The notes: generated by a model not told the origin, from the sequence alone. A stretch of DNA of 64,000 nt from Christiangramia portivictoriae DSM 23547 (GCF_000423045.1 NZ_KE383971.1:196092-260091), one strand, 5' to 3'; numbered from the stretch's first letter, positions 26,545-35,989 are shown. Program-made: numbers and translations.

Positions 26545-27586
26545 TATGGAACCCAACACCAACCTGGATGATCAGGATGAAAGCCTTTATGAGCATCATA
26601 AGTTTGTTGCTGAAGTAGGGCAGAATCCACTTAGGGTGGATAAATACCTGATGAACTTCATCGAAAACGCAACCAGGAACAAAATCCAAAAGGCAGCCAA
26701 AAGCGGAAATATCTACGTAAATGGTGAAACCGTAAAGCAAAATTATAAAGTTAAAGGCGGCGATACGGTACAGGTGATGTTCGAGCATCCTCCTTATGAA
26801 TATTTGCTGGTGCCTGAAGATATTCCACTGGATATTGAGTATGAGGACGATACTTTACTGGTAGTAAACAAACCTGCCGGAATGGTGGTACATCCAGGTC
26901 ATGGTAATTACAGCGGTACACTAATCAACGCGCTTGTACATCATTTTGATAACCTACCGAACAATAGTAGTGATCGCCCGGGACTGGTTCACAGGATCGA
27001 CAAGGATACCAGTGGATTGCTAGTGATTGCCAAGACCGAAGAAGCAATGGCGCATTTATCAAAACAGTTTTTCGATAAAACGAGCGAAAGGGAATATGTT
27101 GCGATCGTATGGGGAAATGTAGTGGAAGACGAAGGAACCATAGAAGGGAATATTGGTAGAAATCCTAAGAACCGATTGCAGAATATCGTGTATGAAGGAG
27201 ATCTGGAAGAGGAGGGAAAACCAGCGGTGACACATTACAAAGTGATTGAAAGACTTGGGTACGTAACCCTGGTCTCATGCAGACTTGAAACTGGCAGAAC
27301 TCACCAGATCAGGGTGCATATGAAACATATTGGGCATACGCTTTTTAACGATGAACGCTACGGTGGCGACAAGATTCTGAAAGGAACTACTTTTACGAAA
27401 TACAAACAATTTGTAGACAACTGTTTTAAGGTGCTTCCAAGACAGGCTTTGCACGCCAAAACCTTAGGTTTTACCCATCCAACAACAGGAAAATGGTTAA
27501 GTTTTGATACTAAAATTCCTGAGGACATTCAACTTTGTGTTGAGAAGTGGAGAGCGTATGCGAAAAGTCAGCTTGAGAATCTCTAA
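26534..27586 (+). CDS. RluD-like 23S rRNA pseudouridine synthase (RluA family)
   Basis: The 350-residue protein has an N-terminal S4 RNA-binding domain (about 35-90, LRVDKYLMNFIENATRNKIQ). The RluA-type catalytic domain follows, with LVHRIDKDTSGLLVIAKT holding the catalytic Asp near residue 158. ETGRTHQIRVHMKHIGHTLF and RQALHAKTLGFTHP are also typical. It most resembles RluD, which modifies helix 69 of 23S rRNA, but paralogues are hard to separate by eye. It is coupled to the PASTA gene by an 11-bp overlap. Confidence 0.9.
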   Translation: MNSNMEPNTNLDDQDESLYEHHKFVAEVGQNPLRVDKYLMNFIENATRNKIQKAAKSGNIYVNGETVKQNYKVKGGDTVQVMFEHPPYEYLLVPEDIPLDIEYEDDTLLVVNKPAGMVVHPGHGNYSGTLINALVHHFDNLPNNSSDRPGLVHRIDKDTSGLLVIAKTEEAMAHLSKQFFDKTSEREYVAIVWGNVVEDEGTIEGNIGRNPKNRLQNIVYEGDLEEEGKPAVTHYKVIERLGYVTLVSCRLETGRTHQIRVHMKHIGHTLFNDERYGGDKILKGTTFTKYKQFVDNCFKVLPRQALHAKTLGFTHPTTGKWLSFDTKIPEDIQLCVEKWRAYAKSQLENL

Positions 27587-27655
27587 CATAAAAGCTGTCT
27601 ATTGATCTATCGATAACTAATTCTGGGAGGCTTCAGGATTTTTGATGATTCAGCT

Positions 27656-27663
27656 TATATTTG
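27656..27663 (+). promoter_or_regulatory. Candidate -7 box for yaaA
   Basis: TATATTTG matches TAnnTTTG and lies 13 bp before the yaaA ATG. A TTTG at 27641-27644 is too close to be an ideal -33 element. Confidence 0.3.
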
Positions 27664-27676
27664 GAAAAACACGAAA

Positions 27677-28438
27677 ATGAAAATTGTTGTTTCCCCAGCT
27701 AAAAGCCTGGATTACGATTCAAAATTACCCAGCAGTCGTGGTACACAGCCACAATTCCTGGAAACTACCGCCAAAATAAACAGGAAGTTATCCCGTCAAT
27801 CCAAGAAAGAGCTTTCCGAATTGATGAGCATCAGTGATAAACTGGCAGATCTTAATTACTCCAGATACCAGGAATTTGAGGAAGATCATACCAAGAAGAA
27901 TTCAAGACCGGCAATGTACGCGTTCGATGGCGATGTTTACACAGGTTTGGATGCTTATACCATTCCTACAGATAAACTTGATAAACTTCAGGATACTTTA
28001 AGAATATTATCCGGGATGTACGGCATCCTAAGACCTTTGGATCTCATGCAGCCTTATCGCCTGGAAATGGGAACTTCTATAGGAATTGAGCGCAATGAAA
28101 ATCTTTACGAGGTCTGGAAGGATAAAATCACAAAGTCATTAAATGCTGAGCTGAAGGATGAAGAGTTATTTCTGAATCTTGCCAGTAACGAGTATTTTAA
28201 GGCAGTAGATACCAAGCAATTAAAGGTGCCGGTCATCGCACCAGTTTTTAAAGATTATAAGAACGGAAAGCTCAAGATCATCAGTTTTTACGCGAAGAAG
28301 GCTCGCGGAGCGATGGTTAGATACATCATCGATAAAGATTGCGAGACACTGGAAGATATCAAAGGCTTCGATTACGAAGATTATCGCTTTAGTGAAGAGC
28401 ATACAGAAAAGGAAAATCAGCCAACTTTTATAAGATAG
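27677..28438 (+). CDS. yaaA: Peroxide stress protein YaaA
   Basis: The 253-residue protein belongs to the YaaA/DUF328 (UPF0246) family. Conserved parts are the N-terminal [55 protein letters not shown] in two pieces, [12 protein letters not shown] and [20 protein letters not shown]. In E. coli YaaA lowers intracellular free iron during hydrogen peroxide stress and binds DNA. The uracil-DNA-glycosylase-like gene begins immediately after its stop, so the two may form a DNA-protection pair. Confidence 0.93.
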   Translation: MKIVVSPAKSLDYDSKLPSSRGTQPQFLETTAKINRKLSRQSKKELSELMSISDKLADLNYSRYQEFEEDHTKKNSRPAMYAFDGDVYTGLDAYTIPTDKLDKLQDTLRILSGMYGILRPLDLMQPYRLEMGTSIGIERNENLYEVWKDKITKSLNAELKDEELFLNLASNEYFKAVDTKQLKVPVIAPVFKDYKNGKLKIISFYAKKARGAMVRYIIDKDCETLEDIKGFDYEDYRFSEEHTEKENQPTFIR

Positions 28439-28439
28439 T

Positions 28440-29108
28440 ATTCTGGAACTTTTTCATCATACTCATCCATTTCCACCTTTTATTCCTGAAGATGCCACGA
28501 AGCTCATTGTAGGAACGCTACCACCTCCGCGATTTACACGAGGGGACTTGAAGCCAGATGATGTAAATTTTTGCTATGGCAGCAGGGATGGTTTGTTATG
28601 GCCGGTGCTTTCTCGGTTATTTCAGCTGGAGTTGAAGTTTGAGAACACTTCAGAAGCGATACAGCAGCGCCAGGATTTTTTGAAAAGGAGAAAGATTGGG
28701 ATTTGTGACATCGTGGAGAGTAGCATGCGCGCAAAGGTCAATGCCAGTGACCTGGGAATGCAGGAAGTAAAGCTACGCGATATGCTGGAAATTCTTCGGA
28801 AGAATCCTAAGATCGATACACTACTATTTACCGGAGGGAATTCTAAAAACGGTCCTGAATATTTCTTCAGAAGATATTTGAAGAAGACGGGTACAGACAT
28901 TAGACTAAAGATCGTGTCGAACACATCACCCAGGATTCATCAGTTCATTTTGGATGGACGGGTCATTAAAACAGTATCGTTGATCGCGCCTTCAGGTGCT
29001 GCGAATATTTCAATTGGCAGTTCTGAACTTTATAAGGAAATAAAAAAGAAAAACCCTGAATTCAATACGTTTGATTTCAGGGTTCTTCAGTATAAAGAAT
29101 TTTTCTAG
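28440..29108 (+). CDS. Uracil-DNA glycosylase family protein with non-ATG start
   Basis: The frame is open from a stop at 28431-28433 to 29108. Conserved sequence begins at once after yaaA: HTHPFPPFIPEDATKLIVGT then LPPPRFTRGDL, which is the UDG-fold motif 1 region. An ATT at 28440 or CTG at 28443 is the only reasonable start, as no ATG or GTG occurs upstream of motif 1. A TTG at 28548 would delete it. From ATT the product is 222 residues. Later motifs are NFCYGSRDGLLWPVL, GICDIVESSMRAK, LLFTGGNSKNGPEYFFRRYL and IAPSGAANISIGSSELYKEI. It probably acts on damaged bases. The start codon is uncertain. Confidence 0.8.
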   Translation: MLELFHHTHPFPPFIPEDATKLIVGTLPPPRFTRGDLKPDDVNFCYGSRDGLLWPVLSRLFQLELKFENTSEAIQQRQDFLKRRKIGICDIVESSMRAKVNASDLGMQEVKLRDMLEILRKNPKIDTLLFTGGNSKNGPEYFFRRYLKKTGTDIRLKIVSNTSPRIHQFILDGRVIKTVSLIAPSGAANISIGSSELYKEIKKKNPEFNTFDFRVLQYKEFF

Positions 29109-29109
29109 A

Positions 29110-29244
29110 TCACTGCAATTCTTTTTTATCCTGGTGAGCCAGGGTAGTAGGCTTGATCTTGAATTTTTTACGTTTTGGCCTCAGCTTACCACTGGTTCCA
29201 ATAGCAATCTTTCCTCTTTTCGTTTTCTTGTCACCTCGACCCAT
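29110..29244 (-). CDS. 30S ribosomal protein THX
   Basis: A 44-residue, very basic protein starting MGRGDKKTKRGKIAIGTSGK, followed by LRPKRKKFKIKPTTLAHQDK. The MGxGDKKTxRGKIxxGTxGKxRP pattern matches Bacteroidota protein THX (bTHX), a small peptide bound to the top of the 30S head. Its ATG (29244) directly follows the TAG of the 47-residue gene upstream, without a spacer. It converges on the uracil-DNA-glycosylase-like gene, with one base between stops. Confidence 0.88.
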   Translation of the reverse strand: MGRGDKKTKRGKIAIGTSGKLRPKRKKFKIKPTTLAHQDKKELQ

Positions 29245-29388
29245 CTATTTCTTATTTTGCTGATCTTTGATGGTCTTTTCATCAAAATCCACCTTATTCG
29301 TTCTTTCGTTGCGATTTCCGGTGGGATTAGTTGGGTTTTTTTGATCCTTTGATCTTTCTCTCTTGTTATCTTCAATTGGTCCTCCCAT
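29245..29388 (-). CDS. Small hydrophilic protein, 47 residues
   Basis: From an ATG at 29388 the frame encodes 47 residues starting MGGPIEDNKRERSKDQKNPT and ending TIKDQQNKK. It is strongly charged, has few hydrophobic residues and is probably unstructured. Its stop codon abuts the THX ATG, so the two are likely co-translated. I do not recognise a family. The exact abutment with a ribosomal protein supports it being real, and a ribosome- or RNA-related role is only a guess. Confidence 0.6.
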   Translation of the reverse strand: MGGPIEDNKRERSKDQKNPTNPTGNRNERTNKVDFDEKTIKDQQNKK

Positions 29389-29464
29389 AATATATAATTT
29401 TACGATTTGATCTAAGATAGCAAGTAGTAGTCTAAAAAGCTCCTAAGAGGCTGTTACAATTAGG

Positions 29465-30229
29465 TTAAAGCTTGATAGGACTAATAAATTCTGAGATCTT
29501 CGATGTCCCTTCCTTTTCAAGATGTTTAATAAAAGCACTACCAATGATCGCACCTTTAGCAAATTGTGTGGCCGCTTTGAAAGTCTCCTGATCTTTAATC
29601 CCGAAACCTACAATCTGAGGATTCTTTAAATCCATTTCATGAATTCTGCGAAAGTAATTACTGGTTGCTTCCCCAAAACCTGAAGTAGATCCGGTAACAC
29701 TGGCGCTGCTTACCATATATATAAATCCATTAGACACAGAATCGATAAACCTGATTCTTTCTTCTGAAGTTTGAGGAGTGATAAGGAATATATTGATCAA
29801 TCCATATTTTTCAAAAAGCTGCTTGTATTGTTCATGGTAGACATCCACCGGTAGATCTGGGATAATAAGTCCGTCAATGCCAGTTTCAGCACATTTCCTG
29901 CAAAATTCCTCTACTCCATATTGCAGCATTGGATTAAAATACCCCATGATGATCAAAGGTATCCCAACTTTTGATCTAATATCCTTTAGCTGCTCGAAAA
30001 GTTTGTGCGTGGTCATTCCATTGCGCAGGGCTTTAGTCGAACTTTCCTGAATTGTAGGGCCGTCTGCCAGTGGATCGCTAAATGGAAGTCCAATCTCGAT
30101 AAAGTCGACACCGCTTTTTTCCAGGTCTAAAATGATCTGTTCAGTATCATCAAGTGATGGAAAACCTGCACTAAAATATATGGAAAGAAGTTTTTTGTTT
30201 TCTTTTAATTTCTCCTGAATTCTATTCAT
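29465..30229 (-). CDS. trpA: Tryptophan synthase alpha chain
   Basis: Cleaves indole-3-glycerol phosphate and passes indole to TrpB. The 254-residue TIM barrel carries the catalytic Glu in VDFIEIGLPFSDPLADGPTI (about residues 40-60) and the catalytic Asp in that same segment. Further motifs are PLIIMGYFNPMLQYGV, DGLIIPDLPVD and the phosphate-binding YMVSSASVTGSTSGF and GFGIKD. It is the last gene of the operon, 3 bp after trpB. Confidence 0.96.
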   Translation of the reverse strand: MNRIQEKLKENKKLLSIYFSAGFPSLDDTEQIILDLEKSGVDFIEIGLPFSDPLADGPTIQESSTKALRNGMTTHKLFEQLKDIRSKVGIPLIIMGYFNPMLQYGVEEFCRKCAETGIDGLIIPDLPVDVYHEQYKQLFEKYGLINIFLITPQTSEERIRFIDSVSNGFIYMVSSASVTGSTSGFGEATSNYFRRIHEMDLKNPQIVGFGIKDQETFKAATQFAKGAIIGSAFIKHLEKEGTSKISEFISPIKL

Positions 30230-30232
30230 TTT

Positions 30233-31414
30233 CTATAAATTGAAATAGTCAATATACGTATTCAAATCCTTGTCACCTCTACCTGATAAATTCACCACAA
30301 CAATATTGTCCTTTTCAAATTTCCGGTTTTCAAAAACTGCCAGGGCATGCGAGGTTTCTATCGCAGGGATTATTCCCTCCAGTTTGGCCAGTTCCAAACC
30401 GGCTTTCATGGCTGCTTCGTCTGTAATACTAATAAATTCGCCTCGTTTGCTGGTAAAAAGATTCGCATGCATAGGTCCAACTCCCGGGTAGTCCAGGCCA
30501 GCTGAAATACTATAAGGCTCGGTAATCTGCCCGTCACCAGTTTGCATTAAAAGCGTTTTGCTTCCATGAATAATTCCCGGCTTTCCTAATGCAGAAGTGG
30601 CAGCACTTTCCCCGGTATCAATACCTTTACCAGCTGCTTCCACGGCAATAATTCCAACGTCTGGATTGTCGAGATAATGGTAATAGGCGCCGGCAGCGTT
30701 GCTACCACCACCCACACAGGCGATCACATAATCTGGATCTTCTGTATTTTCCTTTTCCATTAACTGGTACTTGATCTCTTCAGAAATAACACTCTGGAAC
30801 CTGGCTACCATGTCTGGATAAGGATGAGGTCCAACCACAGAACCTATGATATAATGAGTGTCTACGGGATTATTGATCCAGTCGCGAATAGCTTCGTTGG
30901 TAGCATCCTTCAAAGTACGGCTTCCAGATTTTGCCGGGATTACCTGGGCTCCCAGCATTTTCATCCTGGCTACATTGGGAGATTGTCTTTCAATATCCAC
31001 CTCGCCCATATAGACGATGCATTCCATTCCCATTAAAGCACAAACCGTTGCGGTGGCCACACCATGTTGACCAGCTCCAGTTTCAGCAATGATTCTTTTT
31101 TTTCCAAGCCTTTGCGCCATTAGGATCTGCCCAACTGTGTTATTTACTTTATGAGCACCCGTATGGCAAAGATCTTCACGTTTAAGATATACTTTGGTGC
31201 CGTAATGCTCGCTAAACCGCTTTGCATAATATAATGGCGTAGGTCTCCCTACATATTCTCTTAACAGATCATGAAATTTCTCCTGGAAGGATTGCTCCTG
31301 CATGATCTCAATATACCTGGAACGCAGTTCTTCTACGTTGGGGTACAGCATTTCAGGAATATAAGCTCCGCCAAAATCCCCGTAATATCCTTTTTCATCT
31401 ACCTGATAGCTCAT
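30233..31414 (-). CDS. trpB: Tryptophan synthase beta chain
   Basis: PLP enzyme that condenses indole and serine to tryptophan. The 393-residue protein has the Schiff-base lysine in [15 protein letters not shown] (about residue 87). The phosphate loop is [13 protein letters not shown], and [20 protein letters not shown] and [11 protein letters not shown] are present. This is the standard TrpB1 form that pairs with TrpA. It starts 1 bp after trpF stops, so translation is coupled. Confidence 0.97.
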   Translation of the reverse strand: MSYQVDEKGYYGDFGGAYIPEMLYPNVEELRSRYIEIMQEQSFQEKFHDLLREYVGRPTPLYYAKRFSEHYGTKVYLKREDLCHTGAHKVNNTVGQILMAQRLGKKRIIAETGAGQHGVATATVCALMGMECIVYMGEVDIERQSPNVARMKMLGAQVIPAKSGSRTLKDATNEAIRDWINNPVDTHYIIGSVVGPHPYPDMVARFQSVISEEIKYQLMEKENTEDPDYVIACVGGGSNAAGAYYHYLDNPDVGIIAVEAAGKGIDTGESAATSALGKPGIIHGSKTLLMQTGDGQITEPYSISAGLDYPGVGPMHANLFTSKRGEFISITDEAAMKAGLELAKLEGIIPAIETSHALAVFENRKFEKDNIVVVNLSGRGDKDLNTYIDYFNL

Positions 31415-31415
31415 T

Positions 31416-32117
31416 TTATGAATTTATCTTTTGTTTGAATTCTTTTAATTCCTTCAATTTTTTTAATCCGGGTTTTAATTCGAATTTACTATTTACATCT
31501 ATGGCATAAAGAAGATCTGGTTTGCCTTCTCTGTAGAAATGATTTTTCAATTCGGCTATGGCTTCCCCATGCTCAGGGCCAATACCACCACTAAGGAAAA
31601 AGGGCGTGTTGGAGGGATACTCTTTTAAAATCTGCCAGTCAAATTCTTTACCGTTTCCACCTCGTAATACTCCTTTAGTATCAAATAGAAAATAATCTGC
31701 GATACCTTCGAATGCCTGAATTCTCTGAAAATCGAAGTGATCACCAACACTAAAAACCTTGATAAGCTCAGGGGTACTCCCTTGTTGCTGAAAGCTATTC
31801 TTCAGTTTTTGACAGAATTCTGCCGACTCCTCTCCGTGTAACTGAATAGCATCCAGTTGATGCTTGCTGGCAGTCTCCAAGATGATGGAAATTGTCTCAT
31901 TTACAAAAACTCCTGTTTTTTTGATATCAGAAGGAAGTTCAGGAAGTTTTCCGTCGAAATAGCGGGGAGACTTTTCGTAAAATATAAAACCCATGTAAGT
32001 AGGCTTTAGATCTGCTACCTGCAACATATTTCCTGGTTGCTGCATCCCACAAACCTTAAGACTCAATCCAGAACTTTGTCCTGAAGCCGGCGTAGTTAAG
32101 TTTTGTTCCTGCATCAT
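31416..32117 (-). CDS. trpF: Phosphoribosylanthranilate isomerase
   Basis: Isomerises PRA to CdRP in tryptophan synthesis. The 233-residue protein has the catalytic Cys in [11 protein letters not shown] (about residue 23). [27 protein letters not shown]-like [39 protein letters not shown] and the phosphate-binding [14 protein letters not shown] are recognisable. The first ~18 residues ([18 protein letters not shown]) are an N-terminal extension without homology that I know. It lies 6 bp after trpC. Confidence 0.93.
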   Translation of the reverse strand: MMQEQNLTTPASGQSSGLSLKVCGMQQPGNMLQVADLKPTYMGFIFYEKSPRYFDGKLPELPSDIKKTGVFVNETISIILETASKHQLDAIQLHGEESAEFCQKLKNSFQQQGSTPELIKVFSVGDHFDFQRIQAFEGIADYFLFDTKGVLRGGNGKEFDWQILKEYPSNTPFFLSGGIGPEHGEAIAELKNHFYREGKPDLLYAIDVNSKFELKPGLKKLKELKEFKQKINS

Positions 32118-32123
32118 TTCTAT

Positions 32124-32915
32124 TTATGACTTGCTATTAATTCCTTTTATAAAATCCCTGGCTGCTTTCCCTGGATCTTCTGTACGCATGAAGTTCTCTC
32201 CAACCAGAAAGCCTTTATACCCATAGTCCTGAAGTTCTGCGATCACTTGCGGATCGCTGATACCACTTTCTGAAACCTTGACGAATTCATCTGGAATATG
32301 TTTTGAAAGAGTTTTGGAGTTTTCAATACTCACTTCGAAAGTTTTAAGGTTTCTGTTATTGACCCCAATCATATCTACATTTGCCTCGATCGAATTTTCA
32401 AGTTCCTTCAGGTCGTGAACTTCAAGTAGAACATCCATGCCTAAATTTCTTGCGAAAGTTGCCAGACGTTTTAACTCTTCCGTGGGTAATACGGCCGCTA
32501 TTAGCAGGACTACATCGGCACCAAATGCTTTGGCTTCCAGGATCTGGTAATCATCTACGATAAAATCTTTACGCAAAACAGGCATTTCCACAACCGCCCT
32601 GGCATATAAAAGATCTTCAAGGGAACCCCCAAAGTATTTACCGTCAGTAAGGACAGACATGCCGCAAACTCCGGCGTCCTGATAGCCGCTGGCCACATCC
32701 TGAACGTTGAGGTCGTGGTTAATGATAGATTTGGAAGGTGACCTTCGTTTGTGTTCAGCGATTATTCCACTGCTGGAAGATCTAAGTTTATCTGCCAGTG
32801 AAACCGGGCTTCTTTGAAATAAGATGGAGTTTTCAAGCTGTTCTACGGGGAAAATGGATTTTTTAAGTTCCACTTCCCGGCGTTTGTCTGCGACAATTTT
32901 ATCCAGAATATTCAT
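32124..32915 (-). CDS. trpC: Indole-3-glycerol phosphate synthase
   Basis: Forms the indole ring from CdRP. From the ATG at 32915 it is 263 residues (MNILDKIVADKRREVELKKS). The catalytic lysine region is SSSGIIAEHKRRSPSKSII, and PVLRKDFIVDDYQILEAKAF, LLEVHDLKELENS, MIGVNNRNLKTF and SESGISDP follow the family closely. The ATG at 32960 lies inside trpD and would add 15 unmatched residues. It follows trpD by 11 bp and is separate from trpF, unlike the fused enterobacterial gene. Confidence 0.96.
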   Translation of the reverse strand: MNILDKIVADKRREVELKKSIFPVEQLENSILFQRSPVSLADKLRSSSSGIIAEHKRRSPSKSIINHDLNVQDVASGYQDAGVCGMSVLTDGKYFGGSLEDLLYARAVVEMPVLRKDFIVDDYQILEAKAFGADVVLLIAAVLPTEELKRLATFARNLGMDVLLEVHDLKELENSIEANVDMIGVNNRNLKTFEVSIENSKTLSKHIPDEFVKVSESGISDPQVIAELQDYGYKGFLVGENFMRTEDPGKAARDFIKGINSKS

Positions 32916-32926
32916 ATTCTCAGTAT

Positions 32927-33919
32927 TTAAGTACTTAAGTCCTGTAATTTTTTGAAACATCTGAAGGCATTTCCAGATGCGATCGATTCCTTTGCACGGG
33001 CAAAACCATCCTCAGCACTAAGATTTTCTACAGTAGCGATGGCCATCCCTGCATTGGCGCATACGACATTTTCCTGCGCTGCCGTACCGTTTCCTTTCAA
33101 TATGCCCGTTAAGATTTCTGCGGAAGATTCAATCGAACCACCTCCGGCAATCTGTGATGGCTGTAATTCTGATACTCCAAAATCCTGCGGTCTCAACATG
33201 CTTTCAGAATCATTTCGAATACTTTTGGTCTCACAGGTTAATGAAATTTCGTCGTAACCATCAAGAGCATGGAGTATTGTGTAATTCTTGTTTGTATTTT
33301 GATAAAGATACGCATACATACGTGCCAGCTCCAAACTGAAAACTCCTACAAGTTGATTCTTAGGAAAAGCGGGATTTACCATTGGTCCAAGCATATTAAA
33401 GAATGTCTTTACGGCCAGGCTTTTTCTTACCGGCGCTACATTCTTCATAGCGGGATGGAATAGGGGAGCGTGTAAAATGCAAATATTGGCTTCTTCCAGC
33501 GACTTTTGAAGAAAGCCTTCGTCATTGCTAAATTTTATACCGAGATGTTCCATCACATTGGAACTTCCGCTCACCGATGAGACACCATAGTTTCCATGCT
33601 TGGACACCTTGACTCCTGCACCTGCAGTCACAAGAGAGGCGGTTGTGGAAATATTAAAAGTGTCTTTTCCATCACCACCGGTTCCGCAAAGATCCACGGT
33701 GTTGTAATCCTTGAGATCTACCTTTACACACAGTTCGAGCAATGCATCTCTGAAACCTTCCAACTCCTGGATAGTAATGCTTCTCATCATGTAGACGGTG
33801 AGAAATGCCGCGATCTGTGATTCTGAATATTTACCTTCAGAAATATTGAAAATGGCCTGTTTTGCTTCGCTGGTTGTAATTGTCTCGTGACTAATCAGCC
33901 TGTTTAAAAGATCTTTCAT
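32927..33919 (-). CDS. trpD: Anthranilate phosphoribosyltransferase
   Basis: Adds phosphoribose to anthranilate. The 330-residue protein has the PRPP-binding VDLCGTGGDGKDTFNISTT (about residues 77-95) and the anthranilate-binding KHGNYGVSSVSGSSNVMEHL. PVRKSLAVKTFFNMLGPMVN and LDGYDEISL are also conserved. It overlaps trpG by 4 bp (ATGA), so the amidotransferase and this enzyme are coupled but not fused. Confidence 0.96.
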   Translation of the reverse strand: MKDLLNRLISHETITTSEAKQAIFNISEGKYSESQIAAFLTVYMMRSITIQELEGFRDALLELCVKVDLKDYNTVDLCGTGGDGKDTFNISTTASLVTAGAGVKVSKHGNYGVSSVSGSSNVMEHLGIKFSNDEGFLQKSLEEANICILHAPLFHPAMKNVAPVRKSLAVKTFFNMLGPMVNPAFPKNQLVGVFSLELARMYAYLYQNTNKNYTILHALDGYDEISLTCETKSIRNDSESMLRPQDFGVSELQPSQIAGGGSIESSAEILTGILKGNGTAAQENVVCANAGMAIATVENLSAEDGFARAKESIASGNAFRCFKKLQDLST

Positions 33920-34542
33920 GAAGTTGTATGCTCGTTTTTCTTATTCTGATGTGTTACCGATTCAGATTCGTGTTCAACCCAGTTTTTGATCATTTTTTTG
34001 CCATCTGGCGTCAAAACCGATTCCGGGTGAAACTGAACACCTCGAACATCAAATTCCCGATGTCTCAACGACATTACCTCACCTTTTATGTCATAACTGG
34101 TAGCCTGCAACTGGGGAGGAAGATCTCTGGCAACAACCCAACTGTGGTATCGCCCAACTTCCAGTTCCCTTTCTAGACCATTATATAGATATTCATCTTC
34201 TACAAATACTTCAATACTTGTGGCAACACCATGATAAACTTCTTCAAGATTTAGTAATGTACCACCATAAACTTCCCCAATTGCCTGCATCCCCAAACAT
34301 ACCCCGAGAATACTTTTGGTTGCTCCATATTCTGCAATGATCTGTTTTAAAAGGCCTGCCTCCTCCGGGATTCCAGGACCTGGAGATAGTAAAATCTTAT
34401 CATAATCTTCCACCTCTTCAAGGTCAAGCTGGTCATTTCTCTTCACCGTCACTTCACAATCCAGTTCTTCAAGATAATGTACAAGATTGTAGACGAAAGA
34501 ATCGTAATTGTCTATTACTAGTATCTTTTTCATCTTTTCCAT
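33916..34542 (-). CDS. trpG: Anthranilate synthase component II (glutamine amidotransferase)
   Basis: Class I glutamine amidotransferase that feeds ammonia to TrpE. In the 208-residue protein the oxyanion region is ILLSPGPGIPEEAG and the nucleophilic Cys is in ILGVCLGMQAIGEVYGG (about residue 80). The His-Glu pair is in GVQFHPESVLTPDG. GRYHSWVV is the family motif before it. The first ATG (34542) is 1 bp from the trpE stop; another in-frame ATG follows at 34533. The same fold serves PabA, but operon position fixes it as TrpG. Confidence 0.95.
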   Translation of the reverse strand: MEKMKKILVIDNYDSFVYNLVHYLEELDCEVTVKRNDQLDLEEVEDYDKILLSPGPGIPEEAGLLKQIIAEYGATKSILGVCLGMQAIGEVYGGTLLNLEEVYHGVATSIEVFVEDEYLYNGLERELEVGRYHSWVVARDLPPQLQATSYDIKGEVMSLRHREFDVRGVQFHPESVLTPDGKKMIKNWVEHESESVTHQNKKNEHTTS

Positions 34543-34543
34543 A

Positions 34544-35938
34544 CTATATTTCTTCAGCTATTTCCAGAGCTTTGGTAAGGGCTCCCAGTTTATTGTATAC
34601 TTCCTGCAATTCATTTTCAGGTTTTGATTCTGAAACAACTCCGGCACCTGCCTGGTAATGTAGTTCGTGATCTTTACTTACGAAAGATCTAATGATGATC
34701 GCATGATTGAAATTCCCTTCAAAATCCATAAAACCAATCGCACCACCGTAAGCCGACCGATTCACATTTTCAAATTTTTCAATAAGTCGCAGTGCCATGG
34801 GTTTCGGCGCACCACTTAAAGTTCCGGCAGGGAAGGTGTCTGCAACGATCTGCGGAGTTGGTACATTGGCGGCTATCTTTCCGGTAACCTTGCTCACCAG
34901 GTGAATCACATGAGAAAAGAATTGTATTTCGCGGTAATTCTCAACTACTACATCACTTCCGTTACGGCTTAGATCATTGCGTGCCAGGTCAACCAGCATC
35001 ACGTGTTCTGAATTTTCCTTACGATCTGCAGCGAGTTCTTTGGCCAGTTCTGCGTCCTTTTCATCATTCCCGGTACGTTTAAAAGTTCCGGCAATAGGAT
35101 GAATTTCAGCCCGACCTTCATTTACCACCAATTGCGCTTCAGGTGAACTACCGAATATTTTGAAATTTCCGTAGTCAAAATAAAAGAGATAGGGGGAAGG
35201 GTTTACATTCCTCAATGCCCGATATACATTGAATTCATCACCCTTGAATTTTTGAGAAAAGCGCCTGGACAGTACCAGCTGGAATACATCACCTCGCTGG
35301 CAATGCTCCTTCGCAGCTTCCACCACGTTGCGATATTCATCGTCGTTCAGGTTCGAGGTAGGCTCATTGGTTCTGGAAAAATTATAGGATGCGAAATTTT
35401 TAACCTTCAGCAGTTGTTCTATCTCCTCCAGTCTGGATTCAGATTCATAACTGTGATCAAAGATATAAGCTTCGTTTTTAAAATGATTGATCGCGATGAT
35501 GTTTTGATATACCGCATAGTAAACATCTGGAATTTGTAAATCCTTTTCTTTCCGGCTTATCTCCACATTCTCAAAATATCGCACGGCATCATATCCTATA
35601 TAGCCGAAAATCCCATTATTGATGAATTTATAATCTGAAGTATCTGCCTTAAATCTTTTGGAGAATTGCTGGATCGCAGCAGGAACTGAAACCTTTTGGT
35701 CAATCTTCGTTGTTTGAACGGTTCCATCAGGCAGACTTTCAGTAATCATATCGTTTTCGACCTTAAAGGAAGCGATTGGATTACAGCAGATGTAGGAAAA
35801 GCTATTGTCACTGGCGTGGTAATCACTACTTTCTAGCAAAAGACTATTTGGATAGCGGTCCCGAAGCTTCAAATAGATACTTACCGGGGTGATCGTATCT
35901 GCAAGGATCTTTTTTGAAGTTGTATTTAATTCGAACAT
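34544..35938 (-). CDS. trpE: Anthranilate synthase component I
   Basis: Makes anthranilate from chorismate with ammonia from TrpG, the committed step. In the 464-residue protein the N-terminal feedback site LLLESSDYHASDNSFSYI (about 34-51) contains the LLES motif that binds tryptophan. The catalytic domain has GDVFQLVLSRRFS, SPYLFYFDYGNFKIFGSSPE, ELAADRKENSEHVMLVDLAR NDL in pieces, FPAGTLSGAPKPMA and YGGAIGFMDFEGN. It is preceded by a leader peptide and a terminator that control entry into the operon. Confidence 0.96.
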   Translation of the reverse strand: MFELNTTSKKILADTITPVSIYLKLRDRYPNSLLLESSDYHASDNSFSYICCNPIASFKVENDMITESLPDGTVQTTKIDQKVSVPAAIQQFSKRFKADTSDYKFINNGIFGYIGYDAVRYFENVEISRKEKDLQIPDVYYAVYQNIIAINHFKNEAYIFDHSYESESRLEEIEQLLKVKNFASYNFSRTNEPTSNLNDDEYRNVVEAAKEHCQRGDVFQLVLSRRFSQKFKGDEFNVYRALRNVNPSPYLFYFDYGNFKIFGSSPEAQLVVNEGRAEIHPIAGTFKRTGNDEKDAELAKELAADRKENSEHVMLVDLARNDLSRNGSDVVVENYREIQFFSHVIHLVSKVTGKIAANVPTPQIVADTFPAGTLSGAPKPMALRLIEKFENVNRSAYGGAIGFMDFEGNFNHAIIIRSFVSKDHELHYQAGAGVVSESKPENELQEVYNKLGALTKALEIAEEI

Positions 35939-35960
35939 GGAATCTTAAATTTTTTTAAAT

Positions 35961-35989
35961 AAAAAAAGGCTTGTCGTGAGACAAGCCTT
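35961..35989 (-). terminator. trp operon attenuator (leader terminator)
   Basis: On the minus strand AAGGCTTGTC (35989-35980), loop TCAC, GACAAGCCTT (35975-35966) form a perfect 10-bp stem followed by seven T, 22 bp before the trpE ATG. The sequence CTCACGA (35980-35974), in the loop and stem, is exactly complementary to TCGTGAG (36025-36019) at the end of the leader peptide gene. That pairing would open the terminator, giving the two mutually exclusive structures of ribosome-mediated attenuation. Confidence 0.9.

Noticed and set aside
29438-29452. Possible terminator before the 47-residue gene, after trpA
   Set aside because: The stem AGCTCCTAAGAGGCT has a mismatch and a wobble, so it is weak, although T residues follow on the minus strand. 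The end of the trp operon transcript is therefore not fixed.
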